From assembly GCA_900547195.1 (NCBI GenBank), contig URFQ01000074.1:1-12021 (forward strand): a stretch of 12,021 nt of DNA, read 5' to 3'. Of this stretch, positions 5,060-10,850 are shown in pieces. The position numbers and the translations under genes are program-made. The stretch is from an uncultured Butyricicoccus sp. Its GTDB lineage: Bacteria; Bacillota; Clostridia; Oscillospirales; Butyricicoccaceae. Every line of letters starts with the position of its first letter. Position 1 is the stretch's first letter. The notes under the pieces were generated by a model. That model worked only from the letters and a program-made list of their open reading frames with translations, did not search any database and was not told where the DNA came from.

Positions 5060-6019
5060 ATGGATATCAAATGCACCCAGAATATGTTTAAAAGCGCAAA
5101 CGGCGCTTCCTCAATCACCTATTATATTTTGGCGCCAGAAGGCGTGGAGGCCCGCGGCGTCATTCAGATCGCGCACGGGATGTGCGAATACTTTTCCCGG
5201 TATACAGTTTTTGCAAAATACCTGTGCAGCCTGGGATTTATCGTCTGCGGAAACGACCATCTTGGCCACGGCGCGTCGGTCTCGCGCGAAACCGAACTTG
5301 GTTTTTTTGCGCCGCAGAATGGATGGAAGTACTTGGTCGACGATATGAAGCAGCTCACCGATATCATGCAGCAGCGTTATCCCGGCATGCCTTATTTCCT
5401 GTTCGGGCATTCCATGGGTTCGCTGCTGACACGGCTGTATCTGCCGCAGTATGGCCAGAAGCTCAGCGGCAGCATCCTGTGCGGCACGGTCGGGCCAAAC
5501 CCCTTGGCCAAGACTGGCGTAAAGCTTGCGGATACGGTTGCCCATTCCCGCGGGATGACCTACCGCTCGGCGCTTTTGTCGCGTCTCGCGATGGGAAATC
5601 TTAACCGTAAAATTGCGCATCCGCAGTCGGTGTTTGCATGGCTGACCCGCGACCAGCATATTGTAGAACTGTACCAGTCGGATAACAAATGCAATTTTGT
5701 CTTTACCGCGACCGGTTTCCGCGATTTGTTCACGCTCGTGCAGCGGGCGAACCATGCGCGGTGCTTTCGGACGACCCCGCATGAGCTGCCCATCCTGCTC
5801 ATCGCCGGGGATAAAGACCCGATCGGCAGCTATGGCGACGGCGTGCGCAGTGTGGCGCGCATGTACCATGCCGCAGGGCAAAAGGATGTGGATGTGATCT
5901 TTTACAAGGACGGCCGGCACGAAATCCTCAATGAACTCAACCATCTGGACGTGTTTGGGGATATTTCCCGCTGGCTGGAACGGCATCTGGCCATCAAAGA
6001 GCCGGATGCAAGCGCATGA
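5060..6019 (+). CDS. Alpha/beta hydrolase, monoacylglycerol lipase/lysophospholipase-like (serine aminopeptidase S33 / Hydrolase_4)
   Basis: A 319-residue protein. Alpha/beta-hydrolase landmarks: HGM oxyanion-hole region (39-41), GNDHLGHGAS (64-73), nucleophile elbow GHSMGS with S118 (116-121), a GDKDP acid loop with D253 as likely catalytic acid, and H287 in DGRHEILNE. The HG-(x)-GHGxS and GHSMGS pattern is typical of bacterial monoglyceride lipases and lysophospholipases, so hydrolysis of lipid esters in the cytoplasm or at the membrane is likely. No signal peptide is present. The open frame extends upstream to 4988, but ATG 5060 has AAGGG (5047-5051) 8 bp before it and a promoter at 5011-5019, so the upstream residues are probably not translated. 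A strong terminator follows. Confidence 0.88.
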   Translation: MDIKCTQNMFKSANGASSITYYILAPEGVEARGVIQIAHGMCEYFSRYTVFAKYLCSLGFIVCGNDHLGHGASVSRETELGFFAPQNGWKYLVDDMKQLTDIMQQRYPGMPYFLFGHSMGSLLTRLYLPQYGQKLSGSILCGTVGPNPLAKTGVKLADTVAHSRGMTYRSALLSRLAMGNLNRKIAHPQSVFAWLTRDQHIVELYQSDNKCNFVFTATGFRDLFTLVQRANHARCFRTTPHELPILLIAGDKDPIGSYGDGVRSVARMYHAAGQKDVDVIFYKDGRHEILNELNHLDVFGDISRWLERHLAIKEPDASA

Positions 6020-6022
6020 AGG

Positions 6023-6047
6023 CCGCCCGGATTTCCGGGCGGTTTTT
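6023..6047 (+). terminator. Rho-independent terminator after the hydrolase
   Basis: CCGCCCGG (6023-6030), loop ATTT, CCGGGCGG (6035-6042), then TTTTT. A perfect 8-bp GC stem three bases after the stop codon. The next promoter begins two bases later. Confidence 0.92.
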
Positions 6048-6048
6048 C

Positions 6049-6077
6049 TTGACATCGCATCTTCCTACATGTATACT
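6049..6077 (+). promoter_or_regulatory. Strong sigma-A promoter of the VanZ-phosphoesterase operon
   Basis: Consensus -35 TTGACA (6049-6054), 17-bp spacer, -10 TATACT (6072-6077). This is the best vegetative promoter in the window. Confidence 0.9.
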
Positions 6078-6080
6078 AAC

Positions 6081-6101
6081 TGTATTAAGACGATTAATAC
6101 A
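6081..6101. promoter_or_regulatory. Palindromic operator at the VanZ operon start site
   Basis: TGTATTAA (6081-6088), GACGA, TTAATACA (6094-6101): a perfect 8-bp-arm dyad four bases after the -10 box, covering the expected transcription start. The position suits a repressor-binding site. The arm sequence resembles operators of GntR/YtrA-type regulators, but no regulator gene lies nearby and this identification is tentative. Confidence 0.65.
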
Positions 6102-6126
6102 ACTATATTATGTGGGAGGAAATTTC

Positions 6127-6672
6127 ATGAAGGTGCGCAAAGGGATTGGGTTCGTCCTGTTGTTTGCAGTGAGCTGGGCAATTATGGACATCACCGGGGC
6201 GTCGCCCGCAAATTTTATAATTTCAAAGGGCTTTTCGGCGACGGCCGATACCTCTTTGATGCCGTTTGCTGATATTCTATCCGTATGCAGTACCGGGAAT
6301 TTGCAGAGTATCCTGGTAAATATCGGCGGCAATGTGGCTCTATTTCTGCCGCTTGGCTTCCTGCTGCCCATGGTCTGGACGGGTTTCCGCCGTCTGCCGC
6401 GTGCCGCGGCGTTTGGCGCATGCGTCAGCCTGTTGATTGAGGTCAGCCAGCTGTTCAACTACCGCGCGACTGTGACCGACGACCTGCTGCTCAATACGTG
6501 CGGCGCCGTGCTGGGTTATTTGTGCGCCGTGGTGGTGCTGCGCCTGTTCCCGAAGCTATCCCCGGATGATTTTGGCGAGCGGCACTGCATCCTGCCCGCC
6601 GCCCTGGCGGTCTTGATCCCCTATGCGGTGCAGACTGCGCAGGAGGCGTGGTTTTATTTGACGCAGTGGTGA
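6127..6672 (+). CDS. VanZ-like family membrane protein
   Basis: A 181-residue protein with about five hydrophobic segments (7-22, 61-83, 92-110, 122-141, 154-170). VanZ-family signature pieces: NIGGNVALFLPLGFLLP (65-81), SLLIEVSQLF (101-110) and TDDLLLNTCGAVLGY (117-131). VanZ in the teicoplanin cluster lowers teicoplanin sensitivity by an unknown route. Most chromosomal relatives, like this one, lie outside any van cluster and have no known role. ATG 6127 is preceded by GGGAGGA (6114-6120). An upstream in-frame extension to 6016 crosses the terminator and promoter and is rejected. The gene is first in an operon with the phosphoesterase 58 bp downstream, behind a strong promoter and palindrome. 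Confidence 0.85.
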   Translation: MKVRKGIGFVLLFAVSWAIMDITGASPANFIISKGFSATADTSLMPFADILSVCSTGNLQSILVNIGGNVALFLPLGFLLPMVWTGFRRLPRAAAFGACVSLLIEVSQLFNYRATVTDDLLLNTCGAVLGYLCAVVVLRLFPKLSPDDFGERHCILPAALAVLIPYAVQTAQEAWFYLTQW

Positions 6673-6730
6673 TACAGGAGTAAAATAAAGGATAGAACTC
6701 TTTTTGATATGCCCGAAAGGAGGGTTTTTT

Positions 6731-7603
6731 ATGAACAAACGCAAACGCCCGCTCATGGGCTGCGCCGCTTGTGTGGCGGGCGTGTTTACCGCGTTGACCG
6801 TATGGCAGAACATCCGTATAAAAACAACCCGTTATGAACTGCGCGCGGAAAACCTGCCCTCGGCATTCGACGGCTTCCGCATCGCCTTGCTGGCCGATAT
6901 CCACAGCCGGCGGTTCGGCGAAAAGCAGGAGCAGCTGTTTGCGCGCGTGCGCGCGGCAAAGCCCGACCTGATTTTAATCGCAGGGGACTGGATGGACGCG
7001 CGGCGCGGCCATGTGGAAGACTGCATCGCACAGGCGAAGGGCCTGCGCGCGATCGCGCCGGTATGCGGCGTATATGGCAACCATGAGCAGCGCCGTATCC
7101 GCAAAACCGGGCAGGATTGCTTTGGGCCGGCGCTTCAAAAGGCAGGCGTGCAGATGCTGCATACCTCGGGCACACGGATTGTCCGCGGCGGGATGTACCT
7201 GAACCTGATTGGTGTCGAGGACCCCGCTGAAATGCCGAACCATCCGCGTAAGAAGGAAATGGCAAACGCGATGGATGAAATGCTTGGGCGCGTGATGAAC
7301 GGGGTGCTGCCCGATGAATTCACCATCCTGATTGCGCACCGGCCGGAATTCCTGTCGATTTACGCAAAATATCCGATTGATCTGGTGTGCGCCGGACACG
7401 CACACGGCGGGCAGGTGCGTCTGCCGGGCGTCGGCGGGTTGTTTGCCCCCGGACAGGGGTTGTTTCCCAAGTATACGGGCGGGGAATACAACGAAGACCA
7501 GACAACCATGGTGGTCAGCCGCGGGTTGGGCGGCCGCAAAGCGCCGATCCGTATCCTGAACATGCCGGAACTTGTGGTGCTGACGCTGAAAGCCGGGATA
7601 TAA
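6731..7603 (+). CDS. Membrane-anchored metallophosphoesterase, YkuE/YaeI-like
   Basis: A 290-residue protein. An N-terminal basic stretch is followed by a single hydrophobic anchor (about 7-26), placing the enzyme outside the membrane. The calcineurin-like phosphoesterase metal motifs are complete and in order: D56-x-H58 (ADIHS), GDWMD with D86, GNHE with N117 and H118, H203 (AHRPE), and GHAHGGQ with H223 and H225. The GGQxRLP ending matches the YkuE/YaeI branch. E. coli YaeI (LpxG-type lineage) and relatives act on membrane lipids such as UDP-diacylglucosamine, but the substrate here is unknown. ATG 6731 has AAAGGAGGG upstream (about 6716-6723). No terminator separates it from VanZ, so the two are probably cotranscribed. 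Confidence 0.9.
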   Translation: MNKRKRPLMGCAACVAGVFTALTVWQNIRIKTTRYELRAENLPSAFDGFRIALLADIHSRRFGEKQEQLFARVRAAKPDLILIAGDWMDARRGHVEDCIAQAKGLRAIAPVCGVYGNHEQRRIRKTGQDCFGPALQKAGVQMLHTSGTRIVRGGMYLNLIGVEDPAEMPNHPRKKEMANAMDEMLGRVMNGVLPDEFTILIAHRPEFLSIYAKYPIDLVCAGHAHGGQVRLPGVGGLFAPGQGLFPKYTGGEYNEDQTTMVVSRGLGGRKAPIRILNMPELVVLTLKAGI

Positions 7604-7637
7604 AACGCCTTTCCCCTGGAACAGAGGGAAGGCGTTT
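7603..7637 (+). terminator. Probable terminator after the phosphoesterase
   Basis: AAACGCCTT-T-CCC pairs with GGGAAGGCGTTT across a loop of about nine bases, with one bulged T. The stem is long but the following T tract is short (GTTTGCTTTG), so efficiency may be moderate. It overlaps the stop codon. Confidence 0.65.
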
Positions 7638-7667
7638 GCTTTGCCGGGAAAACGATATTCCGCCATG

Positions 7668-7705
7668 AAAAAAGAGTGGGGACCGGTTGGTTCCCACCCT
7701 TTTTT
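7668..7705 (-). terminator. Terminator of gdhA (bidirectional)
   Basis: On the minus strand, six As, GGGTGGGAACC, a short AAC loop, then CGGTCCCCACTC and six Ts, with one wobble and one mismatch. It lies 15 bp after the gdhA stop. A and T runs on both sides let it also stop plus-strand transcripts from the phosphoesterase operon, so it serves two converging units. Confidence 0.85.
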
Positions 7706-7720
7706 GCGTGATAAAAATGA

Positions 7721-9070
7721 TTAATATGCAACGCCCTGCCAGAGCATCGCGTCGCAGACCTTCTCGAAGCCCGCGATGTTCGCGCCGGCTACCAGGTTGC
7801 CTGCCATGCCGTAACGCTCGGAAGCGTCCTTGCAGCAAGCGTAGATGTTCTTCATGATCTGATGCAGCTTGGCGTCAACCTCGTCAAAGGTCCAGCTCAG
7901 GCGCTGGCTGTTCTGGCTCATCTCCAGGCCGGAGGTCGCTACGCCGCCTGCGTTCGCGGCCTTTGCCGGGCCGAAGGGGATGCCTGCCGCCTGGAATGCC
8001 TCGACCGCCTCCGGAGTAGACGGCATATTCGCGCCCTCTGCAACCGCCTTCAGGCCGTTTGCAATCAGGGTCTTGGCCTCTTCGCCGTTCAGCTCGTTCT
8101 GAGTTGCGCAGGGCAGGGCGATGTCGCACGGGACGCTCCAGATGCCGCGGCAGCCCTCGACATACTTTGCACCCGGCACATAATCAAGGTAGGTCTTGAT
8201 GCGCGCGCGCTTGACTTCCTTAATTTCCTGCATCACCTTATAGTCAATGCCGTTCTCATCCACGATGTAGCCGTTGGAATCGCTCATGGCGATGACCTTG
8301 CCGCCCAGCTGGGTTGCTTTCTGGTTTGCATAGATGGCAACATTGCCGGAACCGGAAATGACAACGCGCTTGCCCTCGAAGGAAGTGCCCATGTCCTTCA
8401 GCATCTCGTTCATGTAGTAGCATACGCCGTAACCGGTCGCCTCGGTGCGCGCCAGGGAGCCGCCATAGGACAGGCCCTTGCCGGTCAGCACGCCGGTAAA
8501 CTCGTTGCGCAGGCGCTTGTACTGGCCGAACATGTAGCCGATCTCGCGTGCGCCGGTACCGATGTCGCCGGCCGGGACGTCGGTGTCTGCGCCGATATGC
8601 TTGGAAAGCTCGGTCATGAAGGATTGGCAGAACTTCATGATCTCGTTGTCACTCTTACCCTTCGGGTCAAAGTCGGAACCGCCCTTGCCGCCGCCCATCG
8701 GCAGGCCGGTCAGGCTGTTTTTAAAGATCTGCTCAAAGCCCAGGAACTTGATGATGGACTGGTTGACCGACGGATGCAGGCGCAGGCCGCCCTTGTAAGG
8801 GCCGATGGCGGAGTTGAACTGGATTCTCCAGCCGCGGTTGACCTGAACCTTGCCCGCGTCGTCCACCCACGATACGCGGAAATTGAGGATGCGCTCCGGC
8901 TCGACGATGCGCTCCATGATGCCGTTCGCTTCAATCTCCGGGCGGGCCTCAACAACCGGCTCGAGGGATTCGAAAACCTCGCGGACAGCCTGCAGGAACT
9001 CAGGCTCGTGTGCGTTGCGCTGCTCCAGACCCGCGTAAACGCGCTTCAGATACTCATTTTTCAGTGCCAT
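7721..9070 (-). CDS. gdhA: NADP-type glutamate dehydrogenase
   Basis: A 449-residue hexameric-type GDH, matching the usual length of the bacterial small-subunit family. It interconverts glutamate with 2-oxoglutarate plus ammonium, linking nitrogen assimilation to the TCA intermediates. The active-site signature LPMGGGKGGSDFDPKGKS (123-140) carries the catalytic K129. Substrate lysines K93 and K117 and catalytic D169 fall at the spacing known from the Clostridium symbiosum enzyme. The Rossmann motif is GSGNVA (240-245). SDSNG (263-267) after strand 2 carries no acidic residue at its end, which fits NADP(H), although cofactor preference cannot be settled by eye. ATG 9070 has AAGGG (9087-9083) upstream. 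It is monocistronic, with a promoter about 85 bp upstream and a terminator at 7668-7705. Confidence 0.96.
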   Translation of the reverse strand: MALKNEYLKRVYAGLEQRNAHEPEFLQAVREVFESLEPVVEARPEIEANGIMERIVEPERILNFRVSWVDDAGKVQVNRGWRIQFNSAIGPYKGGLRLHPSVNQSIIKFLGFEQIFKNSLTGLPMGGGKGGSDFDPKGKSDNEIMKFCQSFMTELSKHIGADTDVPAGDIGTGAREIGYMFGQYKRLRNEFTGVLTGKGLSYGGSLARTEATGYGVCYYMNEMLKDMGTSFEGKRVVISGSGNVAIYANQKATQLGGKVIAMSDSNGYIVDENGIDYKVMQEIKEVKRARIKTYLDYVPGAKYVEGCRGIWSVPCDIALPCATQNELNGEEAKTLIANGLKAVAEGANMPSTPEAVEAFQAAGIPFGPAKAANAGGVATSGLEMSQNSQRLSWTFDEVDAKLHQIMKNIYACCKDASERYGMAGNLVAGANIAGFEKVCDAMLWQGVAY

Positions 9071-9152
9071 TGGTGAATCTTCCCTTCATCACAATTTAAG
9101 ATTAACGCATTCTTTCTGTGCGCTAATATGTGAAATTACTTGAACGGCTATT

Positions 9153-9181
9153 ATTTTAACACGGGCGGCAGGAAATTGCAA
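9153..9181 (-). promoter_or_regulatory. Promoter of gdhA
   Basis: On the minus strand, -35 TTGCAA (9181-9176), 17-bp spacer, -10 TAAAAT (9158-9153). This predicts a leader of about 75 bases. No riboswitch-like fold was recognised in that leader. The remaining 9182-9367 gap holds only the two hairpins listed. Confidence 0.7.
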
Positions 9182-9246
9182 TCACCTGGCGTATATAAAT
9201 TCATCAAAATTTTGTCCGCGTACAGAGGAAATTTGTCTTTTTCATA

Positions 9247-9279
9247 CGAAAACGCAAGGGTTTCACCAGTGCTTGCGTT
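9247..9279 (-). terminator. Second hairpin downstream of the CAP-protein gene, terminator-like
   Basis: On the minus strand AACGCAAG (9279-9272), 13-base loop, CTTGCGTT (9258-9251) followed by TTCG, giving a TTTT stretch. It lies about 90 bp after the CAP gene stop, after the 9311-9341 hairpin, and may be the main stop for that transcript. Confidence 0.55.
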
Positions 9280-9310
9280 AACAAAATGTAAAAAACAGTG
9301 CGAAAATGTG

Positions 9311-9341
9311 CCCGGAATCCAAAGATTTTTCGGATTCCGGG
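9311..9341. terminator. Perfect 10-bp hairpin downstream of the CAP-protein gene
   Basis: CCCGGAATCC (9311-9320) and GGATTCCGGG (9332-9341) around an 11-base loop. It lies 26 bp after the stop codon on the minus strand. The T tract after it is interrupted (CACATTTTCG), so it is either a weak terminator or a 3'-end stabilising stem. Confidence 0.55.
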
Positions 9342-9367
9342 CGGAATTTTAGGGATTTCTTAGAAGA

Positions 9368-10216
9368 TTAGTAGGTAAACATCTGCGTCCAATAGGGAAC
9401 GCCGCCGATCATTGTATAACCTACCCCGATCGTCGTATATTTATTACTCAGGATATTCGCGCGGTGGCCGGAAGAATTCATCCATGCGTTCATGACCGCC
9501 TGCGGGGAGGTCTGGCCATAGGCGATGTTTTCCCCCGCGCCGCGATAGGATGCCCCAGCTTCCGTCAAAGCGGTGAAGCAGGAGCGGCCGTCCGGACGGC
9601 TGTGCGAGAAGCTGCTCTTCAGTTCCCCTGCGCGGGTCTGCGCAGCCGCAGTCACGCGGTTGTCCACCTTGAGGGCGGAAAGGCCGTTCTTTGCACGCTC
9701 GGCATTAACGAGCGATACTACCTGTGCGGCAAACGACGACTGGGACGACGTATTGTCCGAAGAATCGGTGCTGCCGCCGGTGTTTGGCTTAGAGTCGCTG
9801 CCGGAGTTGCCGTTGCTGCCCGTGTTGCCAGAACCGGTGTTGGAGCCATTGCCTCCATTGCTGCCCGTGTTGCCAGAACCGGTGTTGGAGCCATTGCCTC
9901 CGTTGCTGCCCGTGTTGCCGGAACCGGTGTTGGAGCCATTGCCTCCATTGCTGCCCGTGTTGCCGGAACCGGTATTGGAGCCATTGCCTCCGTTGCTGCC
10001 CGTGTTGCCGGAACCCGTATTCGGGCCGCAGCCCGGCTTGCTGTCCCCAGCGATGCCGTATTTGTCGAGGAGCTGCTGCCAAATCTGGTCGGCGCTCATA
10101 TTCTGCTGGTTTGAGGACCAGGTATAGCGCACCACCTGCGTGTTTTGATAGGCTGCGCCAGCGGTCATGCCCATCGCCATCATAGCGGCGACAGAAAAAC
10201 TCACCAATCGTTTCAT
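9368..10216 (-). CDS. Secreted CAP-domain (SCP/PR-1, YkwD-like) protein with Gly/Ser/Asn repeat linker
   Basis: A 282-residue protein. A signal peptide covers about 1-22 (MKRL, hydrophobic core, then AGA-A). A short unknown segment (23-65) follows, then five 15-residue repeats of the form NTGSGNTGSNGGNGS (66-140), a Ser/Asp/Asn-rich spacer, and a C-terminal CAP domain (about 163-282). CAP landmarks: VNAERAKNGLSALKVD (170-185), FSHSRPDG with H205, GENIAYG with E229, SSGHRANIL with H251, and a terminal YWTQMF. H205, E229 and H251 correspond to the CAP cavity residues. Clostridial members are exported and sometimes spore- or wall-associated; their activity is unknown. The ATG at 10216 is chosen because AAAGGAGAG (10233-10225) precedes it by 8 bp. 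An upstream ATG at 10273 would lie at the transcription start. Confidence 0.88.
   Translation of the reverse strand: MKRLVSFSVAAMMAMGMTAGAAYQNTQVVRYTWSSNQQNMSADQIWQQLLDKYGIAGDSKPGCGPNTGSGNTGSNGGNGSNTGSGNTGSNGGNGSNTGSGNTGSNGGNGSNTGSGNTGSNGGNGSNTGSGNTGSNGNSGSDSKPNTGGSTDSSDNTSSQSSFAAQVVSLVNAERAKNGLSALKVDNRVTAAAQTRAGELKSSFSHSRPDGRSCFTALTEAGASYRGAGENIAYGQTSPQAVMNAWMNSSGHRANILSNKYTTIGVGYTMIGGVPYWTQMFTY
9797..10021 (-). repeat. Five tandem 45-bp repeats in the CAP-protein gene
   Basis: Exactly 225 bp, coding five in-frame 15-residue units. The last unit in protein order is slightly degenerate (GNSGS ending). Silent differences are patterned: CCTCCA and CCTCCG alternate from unit to unit, and CCAGAA versus CCGGAA separates two groups, suggesting block duplications. 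Because 45 is divisible by three, gain or loss of units would keep the frame. Confidence 0.95.
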
Positions 10217-10242
10217 ACTTTTCACTCTCCTTTGAATTTTTC

Positions 10243-10270
10243 CCGCAGCGGCAGGGCTTGCCATCTGCGG
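10243..10270 (-). other. Hairpin in the 5' leader of the CAP-protein mRNA
   Basis: On the minus strand CCGCAG...CTGCGG outer stem (10270-10265 with 10248-10243) with GGCA/TGCC inside. It begins at the first bases of the predicted mRNA and ends about ten bases before the ribosome binding site. It may stabilise the 5' end. No riboswitch class was recognised. Confidence 0.5.
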
Positions 10271-10277
10271 CAACGTC

Positions 10278-10307
10278 AGTATATCGTTTTTGTTCCCTTC
10301 AGGGCAA
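10278..10307 (-). promoter_or_regulatory. Promoter of the CAP-protein gene
   Basis: On the minus strand, -35 TTGCCC (10307-10302), 18-bp spacer, -10 TATACT (10283-10278). The predicted start is near 10271, leaving a leader of about 55 bases. Confidence 0.6.
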
Positions 10308-10342
10308 TGGTAGTTGTGCCCGGTCTGCCCAGGATGCGGAAG

Positions 10343-10377
10343 AAAGCAGGCGATTTTTCCGAAAATCGCCTGCTTTT
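10343..10377 (-). terminator. Terminator after the GH18 fragment (bidirectional)
   Basis: GCAGGCGATTTT (10346-10357), loop TCCG, AAAATCGCCTGC (10362-10373): a perfect 12-bp stem with AAA/TTTT on both flanks. It lies 10 bp after the stop of the glycosidase fragment and is presumably that gene's original terminator. Confidence 0.85.
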
Positions 10378-10386
10378 CCTAAATTA

Positions 10387-10833
10387 TTACGACTTTTGAA
10401 TGGCATATTCGCTGTTTAGCACCAGCCAGAGCTGCGGAAAATACCGCATGATATTCCATATACTTACGCCACGCAAGCCAAATTCCCGCGCGAGCGACAG
10501 CTTGGACTGGATGCTGCGCGCATCTTCAAACCAGACCTCATGCTGCTTGCGGTCGCGGTAGTAATTGTAAAACGGAGACTGTGCCGTCTGGTCAAATTCG
10601 ATGGCAGCCCCCTCGTTGATCGCTTGCTCGACCGCCTGCACGTTGCCAAGGCTGCGCGCAACCGATTCGCCCGGCACAAAAGGAAGCGTCCAGTCATACC
10701 CATAATTGGGGATGCCCATAAAAATGCGATCCGGCGGAATCACGGATGCCGCATACTGCACCACCTGCCGCACTTTGTTGATCGGTGCGACCGCCATGGG
10801 CGCCGACCGAGAATATCCCCATTCGTAGGTCAT
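10387..10833 (-). pseudogene. C-terminal fragment of a spore peptidoglycan glycosidase (YaaH/SleL-type GH18), interrupted by an integrated element
   Basis: 148 codons closely matching the last third of YaaH/SleL-family GH18 enzymes. MTYEWGYSRSAPMAVAPINK opens it, followed by IPPDRIFMGIPNYGYDWTLP, the GAAIEFDQTAQSPF region, HEVWFEDARSIQSKLSLARE and FGLRGVSIWNIMRYFPQLWL. In the family this starts in the middle of the barrel, just after the strand carrying ML-MTYEWGY. The N-terminal LysM repeats and the catalytic DxxDxDxE strand, expected upstream, are absent: an in-frame TAA lies three codons before the ATG, and the recombinase gene begins 14 bp away. The fragment itself is uninterrupted and keeps its own terminator, so the insertion looks recent or is maintained. 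The complete gene would hydrolyse cortex or coat-associated glycan during spore formation or germination. Confidence 0.88.
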
Positions 10834-10850
10834 TTGATCTTATATGCTTA
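10834..10850. other. Probable attachment-site junction (att) of the integrated element
   Basis: Chromosomal GH18 coding sequence ends (reading into the element) at or just before the ATG at 10833-10831, and the recombinase stop TAA is at 10850-10848. The 14-bp gap GCATATAAGATCAA therefore holds, or lies next to, the recombination core. Large serine recombinases leave short (2-bp) crossover cores, which cannot be identified without the other end. Confidence 0.55.

Noticed and set aside
5111..6055. 314-codon open frame antisense to the alpha/beta hydrolase
   Set aside because: It has no family motifs, crosses the hydrolase terminator and mirrors the hydrolase codons.
6016..6126. Upstream extension of the VanZ open frame
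   Set aside because: It would include the hydrolase terminator, the -35/-10 promoter and the operator. The ATG at 6127 has a good ribosome binding site.
7862..9076. 404-codon open frame antisense to gdhA
   Set aside because: It is a shadow: it has no recognisable domain, it is the complement of a highly conserved gdhA coding sequence, and it lacks a ribosome binding site. High-GC genes often leave the opposite strand open.
9797..10021. Possible CRISPR array
   Set aside because: The 45-bp units are contiguous with no unique spacers, and they code in frame for a Gly/Ser/Asn linker.
9573..10127. Proline-rich repeat ORF on the plus strand (LPEPVLEPLPPLLPV units)
   Set aside because: It is only the antisense translation of the 45-bp tandem repeats of the CAP-protein gene, which has a signal peptide, RBS, promoter and a recognisable domain.
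10816..10833. ATG at 10833 as a true start of a short complete protein
   Set aside because: The fragment begins in the middle of a conserved GH18 barrel, no ribosome binding site precedes the ATG, and a large serine recombinase gene lies 14 bp away, so interruption explains it better.
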